NCBI GenBank assembly: GCA_945875845.1
Contig: CAMCMB010000003.1
Location: 110,407-174,406, forward strand
Source of the DNA: Pirellula staleyi DSM 6068
GTDB taxonomy: Bacteria > Planctomycetota > Planctomycetia > Pirellulales > Pirellulaceae
Reading direction: 5' to 3'
Length of the DNA stretch: 64,000 nucleotides
The position numbers and the translations under genes were made by a program. Shown piece by piece: positions 25,932-33,822 of the stretch (its first letter is position 1; each line of letters opens with the position of its first letter). A model generated the notes under the pieces. That model saw nothing but the letters and a program-made list of their open reading frames with translations. It searched no databases and was not told the origin of the DNA.

Positions 25932-26753
25932 TTATTTGATTTCCCCGTTGTATTCGCCGAGTCTCGCAGCAGGCGGCAAATGCTCCCTCAAATCGAAGTG
26001 AGAACGAGGGTGAGAATTCACAAACGCGGCGATATCCATAGCTTCCTGATCGGAAAGGTCGGCGTCATCGAGCGGCATTGCGACCTTCATCCATGCAGCC
26101 AGATTTTCAATGGAAGCCAAGCCTGCGCCATCGTTATAGGATCGCTCGCCCCAGACGGGAGGATTGTCGCGATCGCCTTGACCATCGGCTTTATGGCACT
26201 CTGCACATCGAGAGACAAATAGTGCTTGCCCTCGTTCCTTGTCTGCTTTGGTAACTGGGACTTGCAATGGAATGATTCCGTTTGGACCAATCGGTCGCTT
26301 TTCATTCATCTGCATAGGCAGACCTTGGGACAGCCATGTGATATAGGTAGTTACAGCCACTGAGACTTCACTGCCGCCCGGCGGTCGAGTTCCGTTGCAG
26401 CTTCGCATAAAGCAATTCAGAACGCGATCTTCTAGGGTGATTACTCGACCTTCGCGTTTCGACCAAGCAGGATATGCGGTCGCACTCGCGAGAAACGTGC
26501 CTGCGGTCGGGTGAGTTCCGTTCTTAAGATGGCAGCTTGTGCAGTTAAGTGCGTTGCCTACAAATGGCTTCGAGAGCGAATGCGAAGTTGTTTTCTCGAC
26601 AATCGCTTCACCCAATCGAATTATTTCACCTAGTCTTCCTTCGGGCAGCTCGCGAGTGCGAGGCTCCTGGCCGCGAGTCGGCCATTCCCCTTGAAACACA
26701 ATCGCAATTGGTACGAATACCAACAGCCTCAAATATCGATTCAATTCGTTCAT
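25932..26753 (-). CDS. tsdA: TsdA-like diheme cytochrome c (thiosulfate dehydrogenase family)
   Basis: A secreted diheme cytochrome predicted to oxidise thiosulfate to tetrathionate in the periplasm. A signal sequence is followed by heme site 1 (CTSCH, Cys71-His75) and heme site 2 (CAECH, Cys183-His187). Between them 'RVLNCFMRSCNGTRPP...VAVTTYITWLSQGLP' matches the TsdA pattern in which a Cys (114 here) ligates the active-site heme; a second Cys at 119 is extra. The 273-residue length fits TsdA. The rhodanese, persulfide dioxygenase and sulfite-exporter-like genes within 6 kb support a sulfur role. A SoxA- or generic cytochrome is the alternative. Confidence 0.75.
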   Translation of the reverse strand: MNELNRYLRLLVFVPIAIVFQGEWPTRGQEPRTRELPEGRLGEIIRLGEAIVEKTTSHSLSKPFVGNALNCTSCHLKNGTHPTAGTFLASATAYPAWSKREGRVITLEDRVLNCFMRSCNGTRPPGGSEVSVAVTTYITWLSQGLPMQMNEKRPIGPNGIIPLQVPVTKADKERGQALFVSRCAECHKADGQGDRDNPPVWGERSYNDGAGLASIENLAAWMKVAMPLDDADLSDQEAMDIAAFVNSHPRSHFDLREHLPPAARLGEYNGEIK

Positions 26754-26779
26754 GAAGTCGTAGCCGGCAAAAGTAAAAG

Positions 26780-26857
26780 GTAGGTTGGGACCATCGTCCC
26801 GACCGTCACGAATTCCTAGTCATCGAAATCCACTTTGGGACATTGGTCCCAACCTAC
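26780..26857. repeat. Inverted repeat between the TsdA-like and anti-sigma genes
   Basis: GTAGGTTGGGACCATCGTCCC (26780-26800) and GGGACATTGGTCCCAACCTAC (26837-26857) are inverted copies with few mismatches. They belong to the same 'ggaccattgtccc' family as the direct repeats at 27971 and 28148, and could serve as a terminator between the two minus-strand genes. Confidence 0.65.
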
Positions 26858-26873
26858 AACCAACAATTGAGCG

Positions 26874-27170
26874 TCATTTTGAAGATCCGGTTTCATTTGC
26901 TGAAAACCTGTTCTCAGACTGACCGTCACTTCGCCCAAACTTTTGTTCCCAACGCGCTTGCAAAGCGCTCTGCAATCGTTCTTGGAATCCTTGAGGCATC
27001 TCATAGGGCTTACCAGCGCGATAGAGAGAAATGGTTTGCCGAATGTTATCGACGACGACTTGGCAAGGGTTACAGCCCGCAAGATGCTCGGAAAATTCCT
27101 CGCAAATCTCGGTTAGTTGCGCACCATCCACGTAGTCATTGAGCGCTTTCAGTAGTTCTTCGCAGGTCAT
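26874..27170 (-). CDS. Zinc-binding anti-sigma factor (zf-HC2 type), soluble
   Basis: The 98-residue protein carries the ZAS motif H-x3-C-x2-C (His29, Cys33, Cys36 in 'SEHLAGCNPC') within the usual helical sigma-binding domain. There is no transmembrane segment, so it should be a cytoplasmic, possibly redox- or sulfur-responsive anti-sigma factor, because the zinc thiolates are the natural sensor in this family. It lies 65 bp downstream of the ECF sigma gene in the same orientation, the standard pair. Confidence 0.87.
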   Translation of the reverse strand: MTCEELLKALNDYVDGAQLTEICEEFSEHLAGCNPCQVVVDNIRQTISLYRAGKPYEMPQGFQERLQSALQARWEQKFGRSDGQSENRFSANETGSSK

Positions 27171-27235
27171 TTCGGCTTCCTCGCAAACATTGCGTAAGGT
27201 AACTGATCCAGGAATAGAGAAAAGGTTACAGGAAT

Positions 27236-27874
27236 TTACGAATGTTTATGGTCAGGGATCATCACCTGGGAAGAGTCACCGAATTTTTTGGTCAATCGCT
27301 CGCGAAGTGCAAGTCGAGCACGCAGCAACCGCACCTTGACAGTCGATTCGGTCAGTTCCATTACCTCGGCAGTTTCACGAACAGACAGCCCTTCGACGTC
27401 GCGCAAGACGAATACCAGTCGATATTTTTCATCGAGTTCAAGCAATGCGTTATCGATCTCTTGCTGTACCTCCGCCCGCTGAGCGATTTCATCTGGAGGT
27501 TCACTCCAAGGGGCAATAAACTCGGGATGTGGCATGTCTACGTAGCTATCGCCAGAACTCATTTCCGACATCGAAACCATGCGGAGCCCTCGCTTCTTTC
27601 GTAGAATCTTGAGTGCGTGATTGCTGGCAATCTTCATCACCCACGTAGCCACCGAGGATTCCTCACGGAAGTCTTCTATGTGCTCGATCAAAGCTAAAAA
27701 GGCCTGCTGAGTCGCATCCTCAGCATCTTGAGCCTGCCTCAAAATTCGGAACGCGAGCCCGTAGACTCTCGGCTGCAGTTCTCGCATCAACTGCTGGAAA
27801 GCGCTGAAATCACCCGTTTTCGCGAGTCTCAGCAGATCGAGATCGGTCGGTTTTTCTAGGGTTTGGCTCTCCAT
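27236..27874 (-). CDS. ECF-type RNA polymerase sigma factor
   Basis: It directs RNA polymerase to a set of stress or metabolite-responsive promoters. Region 2 ('LMRELQPRVYGLAFRILRQAQDAEDATQQAFLALI') and region 4 ('LDEKYRLVFVLRDVEGLSVRETAEVMELTESTVKVRLLRARLALRERL') are complete; the 212-residue length is usual for group 4 factors. It pairs with the downstream anti-sigma gene. The island's sulfur genes are candidate targets, and motif TTGTAACCAAA-N7-TCGTGG lies upstream of the sigma gene itself, the lipoprotein gene and the rhodanese gene; regulation through it is inference. Confidence 0.93.
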   Translation of the reverse strand: MESQTLEKPTDLDLLRLAKTGDFSAFQQLMRELQPRVYGLAFRILRQAQDAEDATQQAFLALIEHIEDFREESSVATWVMKIASNHALKILRKKRGLRMVSMSEMSSGDSYVDMPHPEFIAPWSEPPDEIAQRAEVQQEIDNALLELDEKYRLVFVLRDVEGLSVRETAEVMELTESTVKVRLLRARLALRERLTKKFGDSSQVMIPDHKHS

Positions 27875-27942
27875 GGATATTCCAATTCGTTCACTGATGA
27901 TTTGAGAATGAATTCCCGTTTTGGTCGTTCAAGCTGGAATCA

Positions 27943-27966
27943 TTGTAACCAAATCGAAATTCGTGG
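27943..27966. promoter_or_regulatory. Conserved motif copy A upstream of the sigma gene
   Basis: TTGTAACCAAA and TCGTGG separated by exactly 7 bases, 68 bp from the sigma-factor start on the opposite strand. The same arrangement occurs at 28081-28104 and 29151-29174. Only three copies are known to me here, so its role as promoter, operator or repeat is open. Confidence 0.5.
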
Positions 27967-27970
27967 ACGT

Positions 27971-28040
27971 AGGAAGGGGCCATTGTCCCCTCCTAAAATC
28001 CCCCAATTCCAACCCGCTCGGGACAATGGTCCCAAGCTAC
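27971..28040. repeat. 70-bp palindromic direct repeat, copy 1
   Basis: It shares its 70 bp with 28148-28217, apart from a few substitutions. Each copy starts 'aggaagggrccattgtccc' and ends 'gggacaatggtcccaagctac', so it can fold into a hairpin. Copy 1 directly follows motif A. Confidence 0.8.
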
Positions 28041-28080
28041 GTTGTTCCCAAGCTAATTTCCATCATTTTTTGGAAACTCG

Positions 28081-28104
28081 TTGTAACCAAACGTTCGTTC
28101 GTGG
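28081..28104. promoter_or_regulatory. Conserved motif copy B upstream of the lipoprotein gene
   Basis: TTGTAACCAAA-CGTTCGT-TCGTGG lies 200 bp before the lipoprotein start, on the plus strand, between the two 70-bp repeats. Its spacing is identical to the other two copies. Confidence 0.5.
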
Positions 28105-28147
28105 TTCAACCCTCTTATCAAGCAATCGATAGAAGGAGAAGTCCCGC

Positions 28148-28217
28148 AGGAAGGGACCATTGTCCCATCGTAAAATCCTCCAATTCCGGCCCGCTCGGGA
28201 CAATGGTCCCAAGCTAC
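28148..28217. repeat. 70-bp palindromic direct repeat, copy 2
   Basis: The second copy of the element at 27971-28040; it lies between motif B and the lipoprotein gene. The outer arms differ in loop sequence but keep complementarity. Confidence 0.8.
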
Positions 28218-28304
28218 TCCCTGAACACTTAGACGAGAATAAACATGCCACTCAAACCGCACTACCTAGATTGTCTGTCACTTTTGGATTTAGGAGCATG
28301 TCAG

Positions 28305-29096
28305 ATGGCGAAAGTTTCTTTCCCGTGCTTGGCTGCCATTGTGGTTGTTTCTGCCGTCGGATGCCAACCGCAATCGGAAGACCATTCAAGTACTAAGGCA
28401 AATACCGAACTGTCGCAGTCGACGCCATCAGAGTCTAAACCCGCTGAAAGCGAATCCAAACCACCCGTTGTAGAGTCTGCCATCGTTGCTGGGGAGAGCA
28501 TCGCAAACTCAGAAGTGGAGCACGAACATCGAGACGGTGGACCGGGACAAGGTTCTGGAATGGGCAGGGGAATGGGCAGGGGAATGGGTAGAGGGATGGG
28601 AATGGGAATGGGGAAAGGTCCTGGTGGCATGGATGGCGGACCGGGAGCAATGGGCGGAATGCGAGGGGATATGACCACGTTGCATGCGATGTTTGCCGAC
28701 CGAGACAAGATTACACGAACGATAAAAAATCTCCCCGACGGAGCGGAGGCAACTACCGAATCGGATGATGAGAGTATCGCTGCACTGCTCAAAGAGCATG
28801 TGCCTGCCATGGAAGAACGAGTGGTGGACAACAAGCCGCTGCCGCCGATGACATTCCACCCGATCTTTGTAGAACTCATCAAGCACGCCAAAGACTACAC
28901 GTTGACTTACGAGGAAACCGAGAAGGGCATGAAAGTCAAATACCATGCCGAAACGCCGTACGTTGTCATGCTGGTTCAGGAACATGCAAAGCTGGTGAGC
29001 CGATTCATCCAAAATGGCATGGAGGAAGTTCACAAGCCTTATTCGATTCCATCACTGGAGGGAGAGAAAAAGGACGATGTGCCTGTCGAAAAATGA
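28305..29096 (+). CDS. Gly/Met-rich lipoprotein of unknown function in the sulfur island
   Basis: The ATG at 28305 follows AGGAG by 8 bases and starts a signal peptide ending at the lipobox-like 'VSAVGC', so an exported lipoprotein of 263 residues is expected. After a Ser/Glu-rich linker comes a striking 'GMGRGMGRGMGRGMGMGMGK' stretch, then a conserved-looking soluble domain ('LHAMFADRDKITRTIKNLPDGAEATTESDD...MTFHPIFVELIKHAKDYTLTYEETEKGMKVKYHAETPYVVMLVQEHA'). I do not recognise the domain; its His and Met content could bind copper or heme. It lies between the sigma gene and the rhodanese, preceded by motif B. Confidence 0.75.
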   Translation: MAKVSFPCLAAIVVVSAVGCQPQSEDHSSTKANTELSQSTPSESKPAESESKPPVVESAIVAGESIANSEVEHEHRDGGPGQGSGMGRGMGRGMGRGMGMGMGKGPGGMDGGPGAMGGMRGDMTTLHAMFADRDKITRTIKNLPDGAEATTESDDESIAALLKEHVPAMEERVVDNKPLPPMTFHPIFVELIKHAKDYTLTYEETEKGMKVKYHAETPYVVMLVQEHAKLVSRFIQNGMEEVHKPYSIPSLEGEKKDDVPVEK

Positions 29097-29150
29097 CGAT
29101 AGGAAAAGCGAATACCACTCTTGTTCTTTCTTGACATTTGGCCGTAATTG

Positions 29151-29174
29151 TTGTAACCAAACCTTCAGTCGTGG
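29151..29174. promoter_or_regulatory. Conserved motif copy C upstream of the rhodanese gene
   Basis: TTGTAACCAAA-CCTTCAG-TCGTGG lies 84 bp before the rhodanese start. A TTGACA (29130-29135) lies 15 bp upstream of the motif. The three copies share both blocks and the 7-base spacer. Confidence 0.5.
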
Positions 29175-29257
29175 CCCTGAGTATGTGTCGAGTCCGTAAG
29201 TCGTGACCAATGCGGATTGAGCTGCTAACCATCCTTCGAATTTAAAATGGAGTCATT

Positions 29258-29806
29258 ATGGTCAAGTGCATTTCAGCTACCGAGTTCAAAAAGTTAATTC
29301 AGTCAGGTAAGTCCATCGACGTCGTTGACGTTCGAACAGCAATCGAATTTCGCGAGGTCCATGTCGAGGGTGCGCGCAACGAGCCTCTGGATCGACTTAA
29401 TCCTCAGTCGATCCAAGCTGCTCGAAATGGGACTGCGACCGAGCCACTTTATGTTGTTTGTCGCTCAGGTTCACGAGGTAAGCAAGCCTGCGAAAAATTC
29501 GAGGCCGCAGGCATTGCAAACGTCATCAACGTCGAGGGTGGCACGATGGCTTGTGAAGCGGCTGGGATATCGGTGGTTCGAGGCAAGAAGATGATGTCGC
29601 TGGAACGCCAGGTTCGGATCGCTGCTGGATTGCTCGTATTCACCGGCGCTGCCCTCGGGTATTTCGTCCATCCGTACTGGATTGGATTGGCGGGATTTGT
29701 CGGTGCAGGCTTGGCCTTTGCTGGAATAACGGATACCTGCGCGATGGGAATGATGATTGCCAAAATGCCTTGGAATCAAGTTGAATCTTCGAGCTGCGCG
29801 AAATGA
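29258..29806 (+). CDS. Membrane-bound rhodanese (YgaP-like)
   Basis: A sulfurtransferase that carries persulfide sulfur on an active-site Cys. The N-terminal 105 residues form one rhodanese domain with the nucleophile at Cys68 in 'VVCRSGSRG'. The C-terminal half is a DUF2892-type hairpin with two transmembrane helices (about 116-133 and 138-160). The 182-residue length is that of YgaP. It precedes the persulfide dioxygenase-rhodanese by 84 bp, which fits sulfane sulfur transfer at the membrane. Confidence 0.88.
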   Translation: MVKCISATEFKKLIQSGKSIDVVDVRTAIEFREVHVEGARNEPLDRLNPQSIQAARNGTATEPLYVVCRSGSRGKQACEKFEAAGIANVINVEGGTMACEAAGISVVRGKKMMSLERQVRIAAGLLVFTGAALGYFVHPYWIGLAGFVGAGLAFAGITDTCAMGMMIAKMPWNQVESSSCAK

Positions 29807-29890
29807 CCCGGTTCATTTACCGCGGTGCAAGTCCAATCCTGCAAAGTCTTCAATAATCGTTACTCGTGCAAATTAAAAATTGGTTACGCG

Positions 29891-31324
29891 ATGTTACTCA
29901 AGTATTTTTATGACAAATCGTTAGCACATGCCTCCTACATGGTCGGCTGCCAACGGAGCGGCGAAGCGATCATTATTGATCCGAGTCGTAGCATCGAGCA
30001 GTATTTGGATGCAGCCGATGCAGAAGGGCTAAAGATCGTCGGTTCCGCAGAGACCCATATTCATGCAGACTTCGTGTCTGGATCGCGTGAACTGGCCGAC
30101 CAGTGTGGTGCCAAGCTCTATCTGTCGGATGAAGGGCCTGCTGATTGGAAGTATCAATTTGTGGACCATCATCCATCGCAGCTCCTGAAAGATGGTGATC
30201 GCTTCTACGTCGGTAAGATCCGCTTGGAAGTCATGCACACTCCTGGACACACGCCCGAGAGTATCTCTTTTGTTCTGACGGACGAAGGCGGAGGCGCAAA
30301 CGTCCCGATGGGGATCTTTACTGGGGACTTTGTATTTGTCGGTTCGATTGGTCGACCGGACCTGCTTGAAACTGCAGCCGGCGTAGTTGGTAGTGCTGAG
30401 CTCGGTGCTCGCCAGCTCTACCACTCGATGCGTCAGTTCCGCGAACTGCCTGACCATCTTCAAGTCTGGCCCGCTCACGGAGCTGGCAGTGCTTGTGGAA
30501 AAGGATTGGGTGCGATCCCATCGAGCACCGTTGGCTATGAAAAGCTATTCAATCCGGCGTTGCAATTTGATGACGAACAAACGTTTGTTGACTACATACT
30601 CGCGGATCAACCCGAAACTCCTTTTTACTTTGCCGTCATGAAACGGGTTAACAAAGTGGGTCCTGCATTGCTGCACAATCTTGCAACGGTGAAAGAAATC
30701 CAACCGAGCGAACTACCGAAACGCACGAAAGAACAACTCGTAATCGATACGGTCGCCTCGGCCGACTTTGGGAAGTCCCACGTGCCCGGGACACTCAATG
30801 TACCTTCTTCGGCGCTCGTTCAATGGGCAGGCTTCTTTGTCGACTACCAACAGCCGATGGTTTTGATCACCGATGCGGACACACTAACGGACAACTTGCG
30901 TGGACTTCGCTCGATTGGTATCGACAATGTGGCTGGGTATTTCTCCGCCCCATCCGTTTTGGCTTCGGGATTGCGGACGGAATCTTATCCTACCGCGAAT
31001 CCAACTGAACTTCAGGGCAAGATTGAGAGAAACGAAGTATTGCTAGCCGACGTGCGAGCCTCGACAGAGTTTCAAGCCGGTCACATCGCCGGTGCCGAGC
31101 ATCGATTTTTAGGTCGGCTTCTGCGGGAGCTCAAGAGTTTACCGAGGTCGAAGCCGGTTGTCGTGCAATGTCAGGGAGGCGGACGGTCCGCAATTGCGGC
31201 CAGCGTTCTACAGCGTGCCGGATATGACGTTATTAATATGAAGGGCGGTTACAACGCTTGGGTTGCATCCAGTCTTCCTATTTGCGTCGAGGAAAGCTGC
31301 GAGATTGGCACCTTCGCAATTTGA
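29891..31324 (+). CDS. Persulfide dioxygenase-rhodanese fusion (CstB-like)
   Basis: It oxidises persulfides to sulfite with non-heme Fe and O2, and the rhodanese part can pass sulfur to form thiosulfate. The metallo-beta-lactamase domain has 'ETHIHADFVSGSREL' (His56, His58, Asp60), 'HTPGHTPES' and 'WPAHGAGSACGKGLG'. A first rhodanese-like domain (about 270-355) lacks a nucleophile Cys, and the last (about 375-470) has Cys427 in 'VVQCQGGGRSA', the CstB arrangement. The ATG at 29891 begins at 'MLLKYFYDKSLAHASY'; the 22 codons upstream are not family-like. It overlaps the upstream open frame of the TauE gene. Confidence 0.9.
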   Translation: MLLKYFYDKSLAHASYMVGCQRSGEAIIIDPSRSIEQYLDAADAEGLKIVGSAETHIHADFVSGSRELADQCGAKLYLSDEGPADWKYQFVDHHPSQLLKDGDRFYVGKIRLEVMHTPGHTPESISFVLTDEGGGANVPMGIFTGDFVFVGSIGRPDLLETAAGVVGSAELGARQLYHSMRQFRELPDHLQVWPAHGAGSACGKGLGAIPSSTVGYEKLFNPALQFDDEQTFVDYILADQPETPFYFAVMKRVNKVGPALLHNLATVKEIQPSELPKRTKEQLVIDTVASADFGKSHVPGTLNVPSSALVQWAGFFVDYQQPMVLITDADTLTDNLRGLRSIGIDNVAGYFSAPSVLASGLRTESYPTANPTELQGKIERNEVLLADVRASTEFQAGHIAGAEHRFLGRLLRELKSLPRSKPVVVQCQGGGRSAIAASVLQRAGYDVINMKGGYNAWVASSLPICVEESCEIGTFAI

Positions 31325-31344
31325 GAAACGGTCTGGTATACCCA

Positions 31345-32190
31345 ATGTTGTTACTAACATTACTAACAGGAACATTGGTCGGTTTCTCACTTGGACTGAC
31401 CGGCGGTGGCGGGGCAATTTTTGCTGTTCCCTTACTCGTCTTCGTCCTTGAAATCCCTGCTAGAGAGGCAGTTGGGGTGTCTCTACTAACCGTAGGTGCA
31501 ACATCGTTTGTTGGTTTCATACAGCGAGCCGTTCGAGGCATGGTTGAATTCCCGACAGGTTTGCTCTTCGCCCTTGCTGGAATGATTGGTGCACCGATTG
31601 GTTCGATGCTTGCAGACCAAATCGCCGAGCCAATCCTGCTAGGAAGTTTTGCGTTGTTGATGATCATGATCGCGGGCAGAATGTGGTTCAAATCCAGCGA
31701 TCCCGCAGCTCAGCTACCGATCCTTCACGACGATAACGCCGGTCCCACATGTCGTCGCGACCCCGAAGGAAGACTTCGACTGACTTCCCAATGCGGCATG
31801 TTGCTTGCAGTGGTAGGCCTATGCTCTGGTATTCTTTCGGGCATGTTTGGTGTCGGCGGCGGTTTCATCATTGTTCCAGCTTTAATCACATTCAGTTGCA
31901 TGGGAATGCAGCGAGCCATCGGTACATCGTTACTTGTCATTACTCTGGTGAGTATCTCAGGCACTGCGAGTCATCTCATTGCAGGCAAAGAGCTCTCGCT
32001 ATCAACAGCAGGGCTCTTCGGGGTGGGCAGCTTAGCAGGCCTATTCTTGGGAGGTTCCATTGCCCACCGACTGAAAGGTCCTACTCTTCAACGCGTCTTT
32101 GCCGTTGCCATTCTTTTCGTTGCGATTTATGTCATCTTGAAATCGGTATTGAACGATTCGGCTCACTGCGCCTTGTCTCGGTCCTGCTGA
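31345..32190 (+). CDS. TauE/SafE-family sulfite/anion exporter
   Basis: An integral membrane protein of 281 residues with about eight hydrophobic segments. Both internal halves carry the family's glycine motif: 'FSLGLTGGGGAIFAVPLL' and 'ILSGMFGVGGGFIIVPAL'. The ATG at 31345 follows the CstB-like stop by 20 bp. Sulfite is the product of the preceding dioxygenase, so export of sulfite is the plausible job; family members also move other sulfonates. Confidence 0.9.
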   Translation: MLLLTLLTGTLVGFSLGLTGGGGAIFAVPLLVFVLEIPAREAVGVSLLTVGATSFVGFIQRAVRGMVEFPTGLLFALAGMIGAPIGSMLADQIAEPILLGSFALLMIMIAGRMWFKSSDPAAQLPILHDDNAGPTCRRDPEGRLRLTSQCGMLLAVVGLCSGILSGMFGVGGGFIIVPALITFSCMGMQRAIGTSLLVITLVSISGTASHLIAGKELSLSTAGLFGVGSLAGLFLGGSIAHRLKGPTLQRVFAVAILFVAIYVILKSVLNDSAHCALSRSC

Positions 32191-32191
32191 A

Positions 32192-32644
32192 TCAAGCGGC
32201 TCGGACGTGTACGGCGACAAGGTTTGAATCAAAGACTGGTGTTGGCTCAGGAACGAGTTGCATTGCGATCCTCGCGCTCCTCGCACTCATCCACGAACAA
32301 AGCAAAGCAACACATTCGCTATCGTTGCTCTGAGAAGATGTTTGGAATGTTTCAATCATCGTGAGCTGAGCAGACCGGCAATTGCGGAGAATCTCCCATG
32401 AGTCATGGCCACGAAGCTCCTCCATTATTTTCAAAAACCTTGCGAGAACTCCGCGCCGATGAGCGGAATGGACAGGGCCGTAATAAAGCAAGTCTACAGC
32501 CTGTAAATCAAAACTAGGTGCACTCGGGACCAATAAATTCGAACGCGACAAGCCTTGAGCGATGTCCATCGCATGAGGCACACCGGCACGCAGGAATCGA
32601 TCGAACTGACACCAACTATTTTCAATAGAGGAGGCTGGGTGCAT
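32192..32644 (-). CDS. Orphan protein, paralogue of the gene at 33108-33683
   Basis: A 150-residue protein with no recognised family. It aligns with the gene 460 bp away: 'AVDLLYYGPVHSAHRRGVLARFLKIM', 'SWEILRNCRSAQLTMIETF' and 'LLCSWMSARSARIAMQ' correspond to 'LDLLFYPVIRDAYRKGKLIAFLEFM', 'YWHVVRGCKETQTTVIDVF' and 'LLPLWMNLEIEIEEA'. The spacing of the Trp, Cys and Leu-rich pairs is preserved, so a shared helical fold is likely. It ends 2 bp from the convergent TauE gene. The open frame and the paralogy are the main evidence that it is real. Confidence 0.65.
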   Translation of the reverse strand: MHPASSIENSWCQFDRFLRAGVPHAMDIAQGLSRSNLLVPSAPSFDLQAVDLLYYGPVHSAHRRGVLARFLKIMEELRGHDSWEILRNCRSAQLTMIETFQTSSQSNDSECVALLCSWMSARSARIAMQLVPEPTPVFDSNLVAVHVRAA

Positions 32645-32708
32645 AATCGCTTCGTTGCAAAAATAGGTTCTGAGGTATGACTAAAACGACTTAACATGAC
32701 CTCGCCAT

Positions 32709-33017
32709 CTAATTCTTCCGTAACACAGGTACCGCTGTGCGACGCTTTTCGTCCTGTCTTACGGCGATCGGAACAAAGCGAGGCTCATAGTACAATTGCT
32801 CACTGAATTTTCCTGTTGCAATCGTTGTTGGTAGGAAGAATACGCCAACGAAAGACTCGCTTGCACGGAAAGGATTCGTAGCTTGCATTACGAACGTTCC
32901 TATGCCTATCGCAACAAAAATGATGCAAGCGATCATCTCTATGTTAAGCAAGTTGGATTCAATGAGCCAAGTGAAGATGTTGAGGTCTTGATTGCGACTG
33001 CATTTTGGGGCTAGCAT
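32709..33017 (-). CDS. Small membrane protein between the paralogous pair
   Basis: 102 residues with one clear transmembrane helix ('MIACIIFVAIGIGTFVM', about 29-45) and a short charged tail. No family is recognised. It lies between the two paralogues on the same strand; the support is only the open frame and context, so it may be spurious. Confidence 0.45.
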   Translation of the reverse strand: MLAPKCSRNQDLNIFTWLIESNLLNIEMIACIIFVAIGIGTFVMQATNPFRASESFVGVFFLPTTIATGKFSEQLYYEPRFVPIAVRQDEKRRTAVPVLRKN

Positions 33018-33107
33018 CTTAAAGTACGCCTTTCGTCTAAATAGAAAATATTTGGATTGATTTAGTCCTAGGTTCGGTGCAAAACGCTGTTCAAAGAAAC
33101 GCTAGCA

Positions 33108-33683
33108 TCATGCAACTATCTTAGATTCGATTTTCAAAATGCTAAAACGGGCCTCCTCGATTTCGATTTCCAGGTTCATCCACAACGGTAGTAAACGAAT
33201 TGCATCAGATATTGACGCTGAATTTTTCCTGATGAACACATCGATGACCGTCGTCTGAGTTTCCTTGCATCCGCGTACTACATGCCAATATGATTCGTTC
33301 TTCGCAAGTCTCATGAATTCCAAAAACGCGATTAATTTCCCTTTGCGATAGGCGTCACGAATAACTGGGTAGAACAAAAGATCCAATTCCAATCCATGCA
33401 GATTCCCATTCAAATCTGGGAATTTAAGGAAACTACTGGTCAGTTGCTGTGCTTGCTCTGGATAGGGCGCAATACCCAGCGAAACACATCGTGCAAACTC
33501 GGGCCAGGTATTTGGTGGATTGATTTGCAAAATTGTTGAGTTGGAAGCTGATGAATGCATGTTTCGATCCGTTGATTTTGAGTGCTCGACGTTAATGACT
33601 CCTAATGAATAGGCAAGTTTCGGACCAAATCGCGTTATACGAGTACTATTCACAATGGCGAGGTTCGGTGGCGATTTCGGCAA
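33108..33683 (-). CDS. Orphan protein, paralogue of the gene at 32192-32644
   Basis: This 191-residue protein shows the same block pattern as the shorter copy, with about 40 additional N-terminal residues of uncertain start. 'NTWPEFARCVSLGIAPYPEQAQQL' aligns with 'SWCQFDRFLRAGVPHAMDIAQGL'. The residues are moderately diverged, so the duplication is not recent. No function is suggested by the sequence; the pair does not resemble a secretion or regulatory family that I know. Confidence 0.65.
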   Translation of the reverse strand: MPKSPPNLAIVNSTRITRFGPKLAYSLGVINVEHSKSTDRNMHSSASNSTILQINPPNTWPEFARCVSLGIAPYPEQAQQLTSSFLKFPDLNGNLHGLELDLLFYPVIRDAYRKGKLIAFLEFMRLAKNESYWHVVRGCKETQTTVIDVFIRKNSASISDAIRLLPLWMNLEIEIEEARFSILKIESKIVA

Positions 33684-33822
33684 TTTGGGGAAGAGTGTGG
33701 ATTGGTCTGTCGCTAGTTATCCATGACGAAATGTCTCTTGGTACGACAATTTGACGTACTTGTGTTTTTGATTTTCGCATCCACTTAGCACGGTTACGAC
33801 AAAGCTCCGCTAGACTACTGCT

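Noticed and set aside
28301..28891. 196-codon antisense ORF with Pro/Ile runs
   Set aside because: It is the mirror of the Gly/Met-rich tract of the lipoprotein gene, which has the signal peptide and ribosome site.
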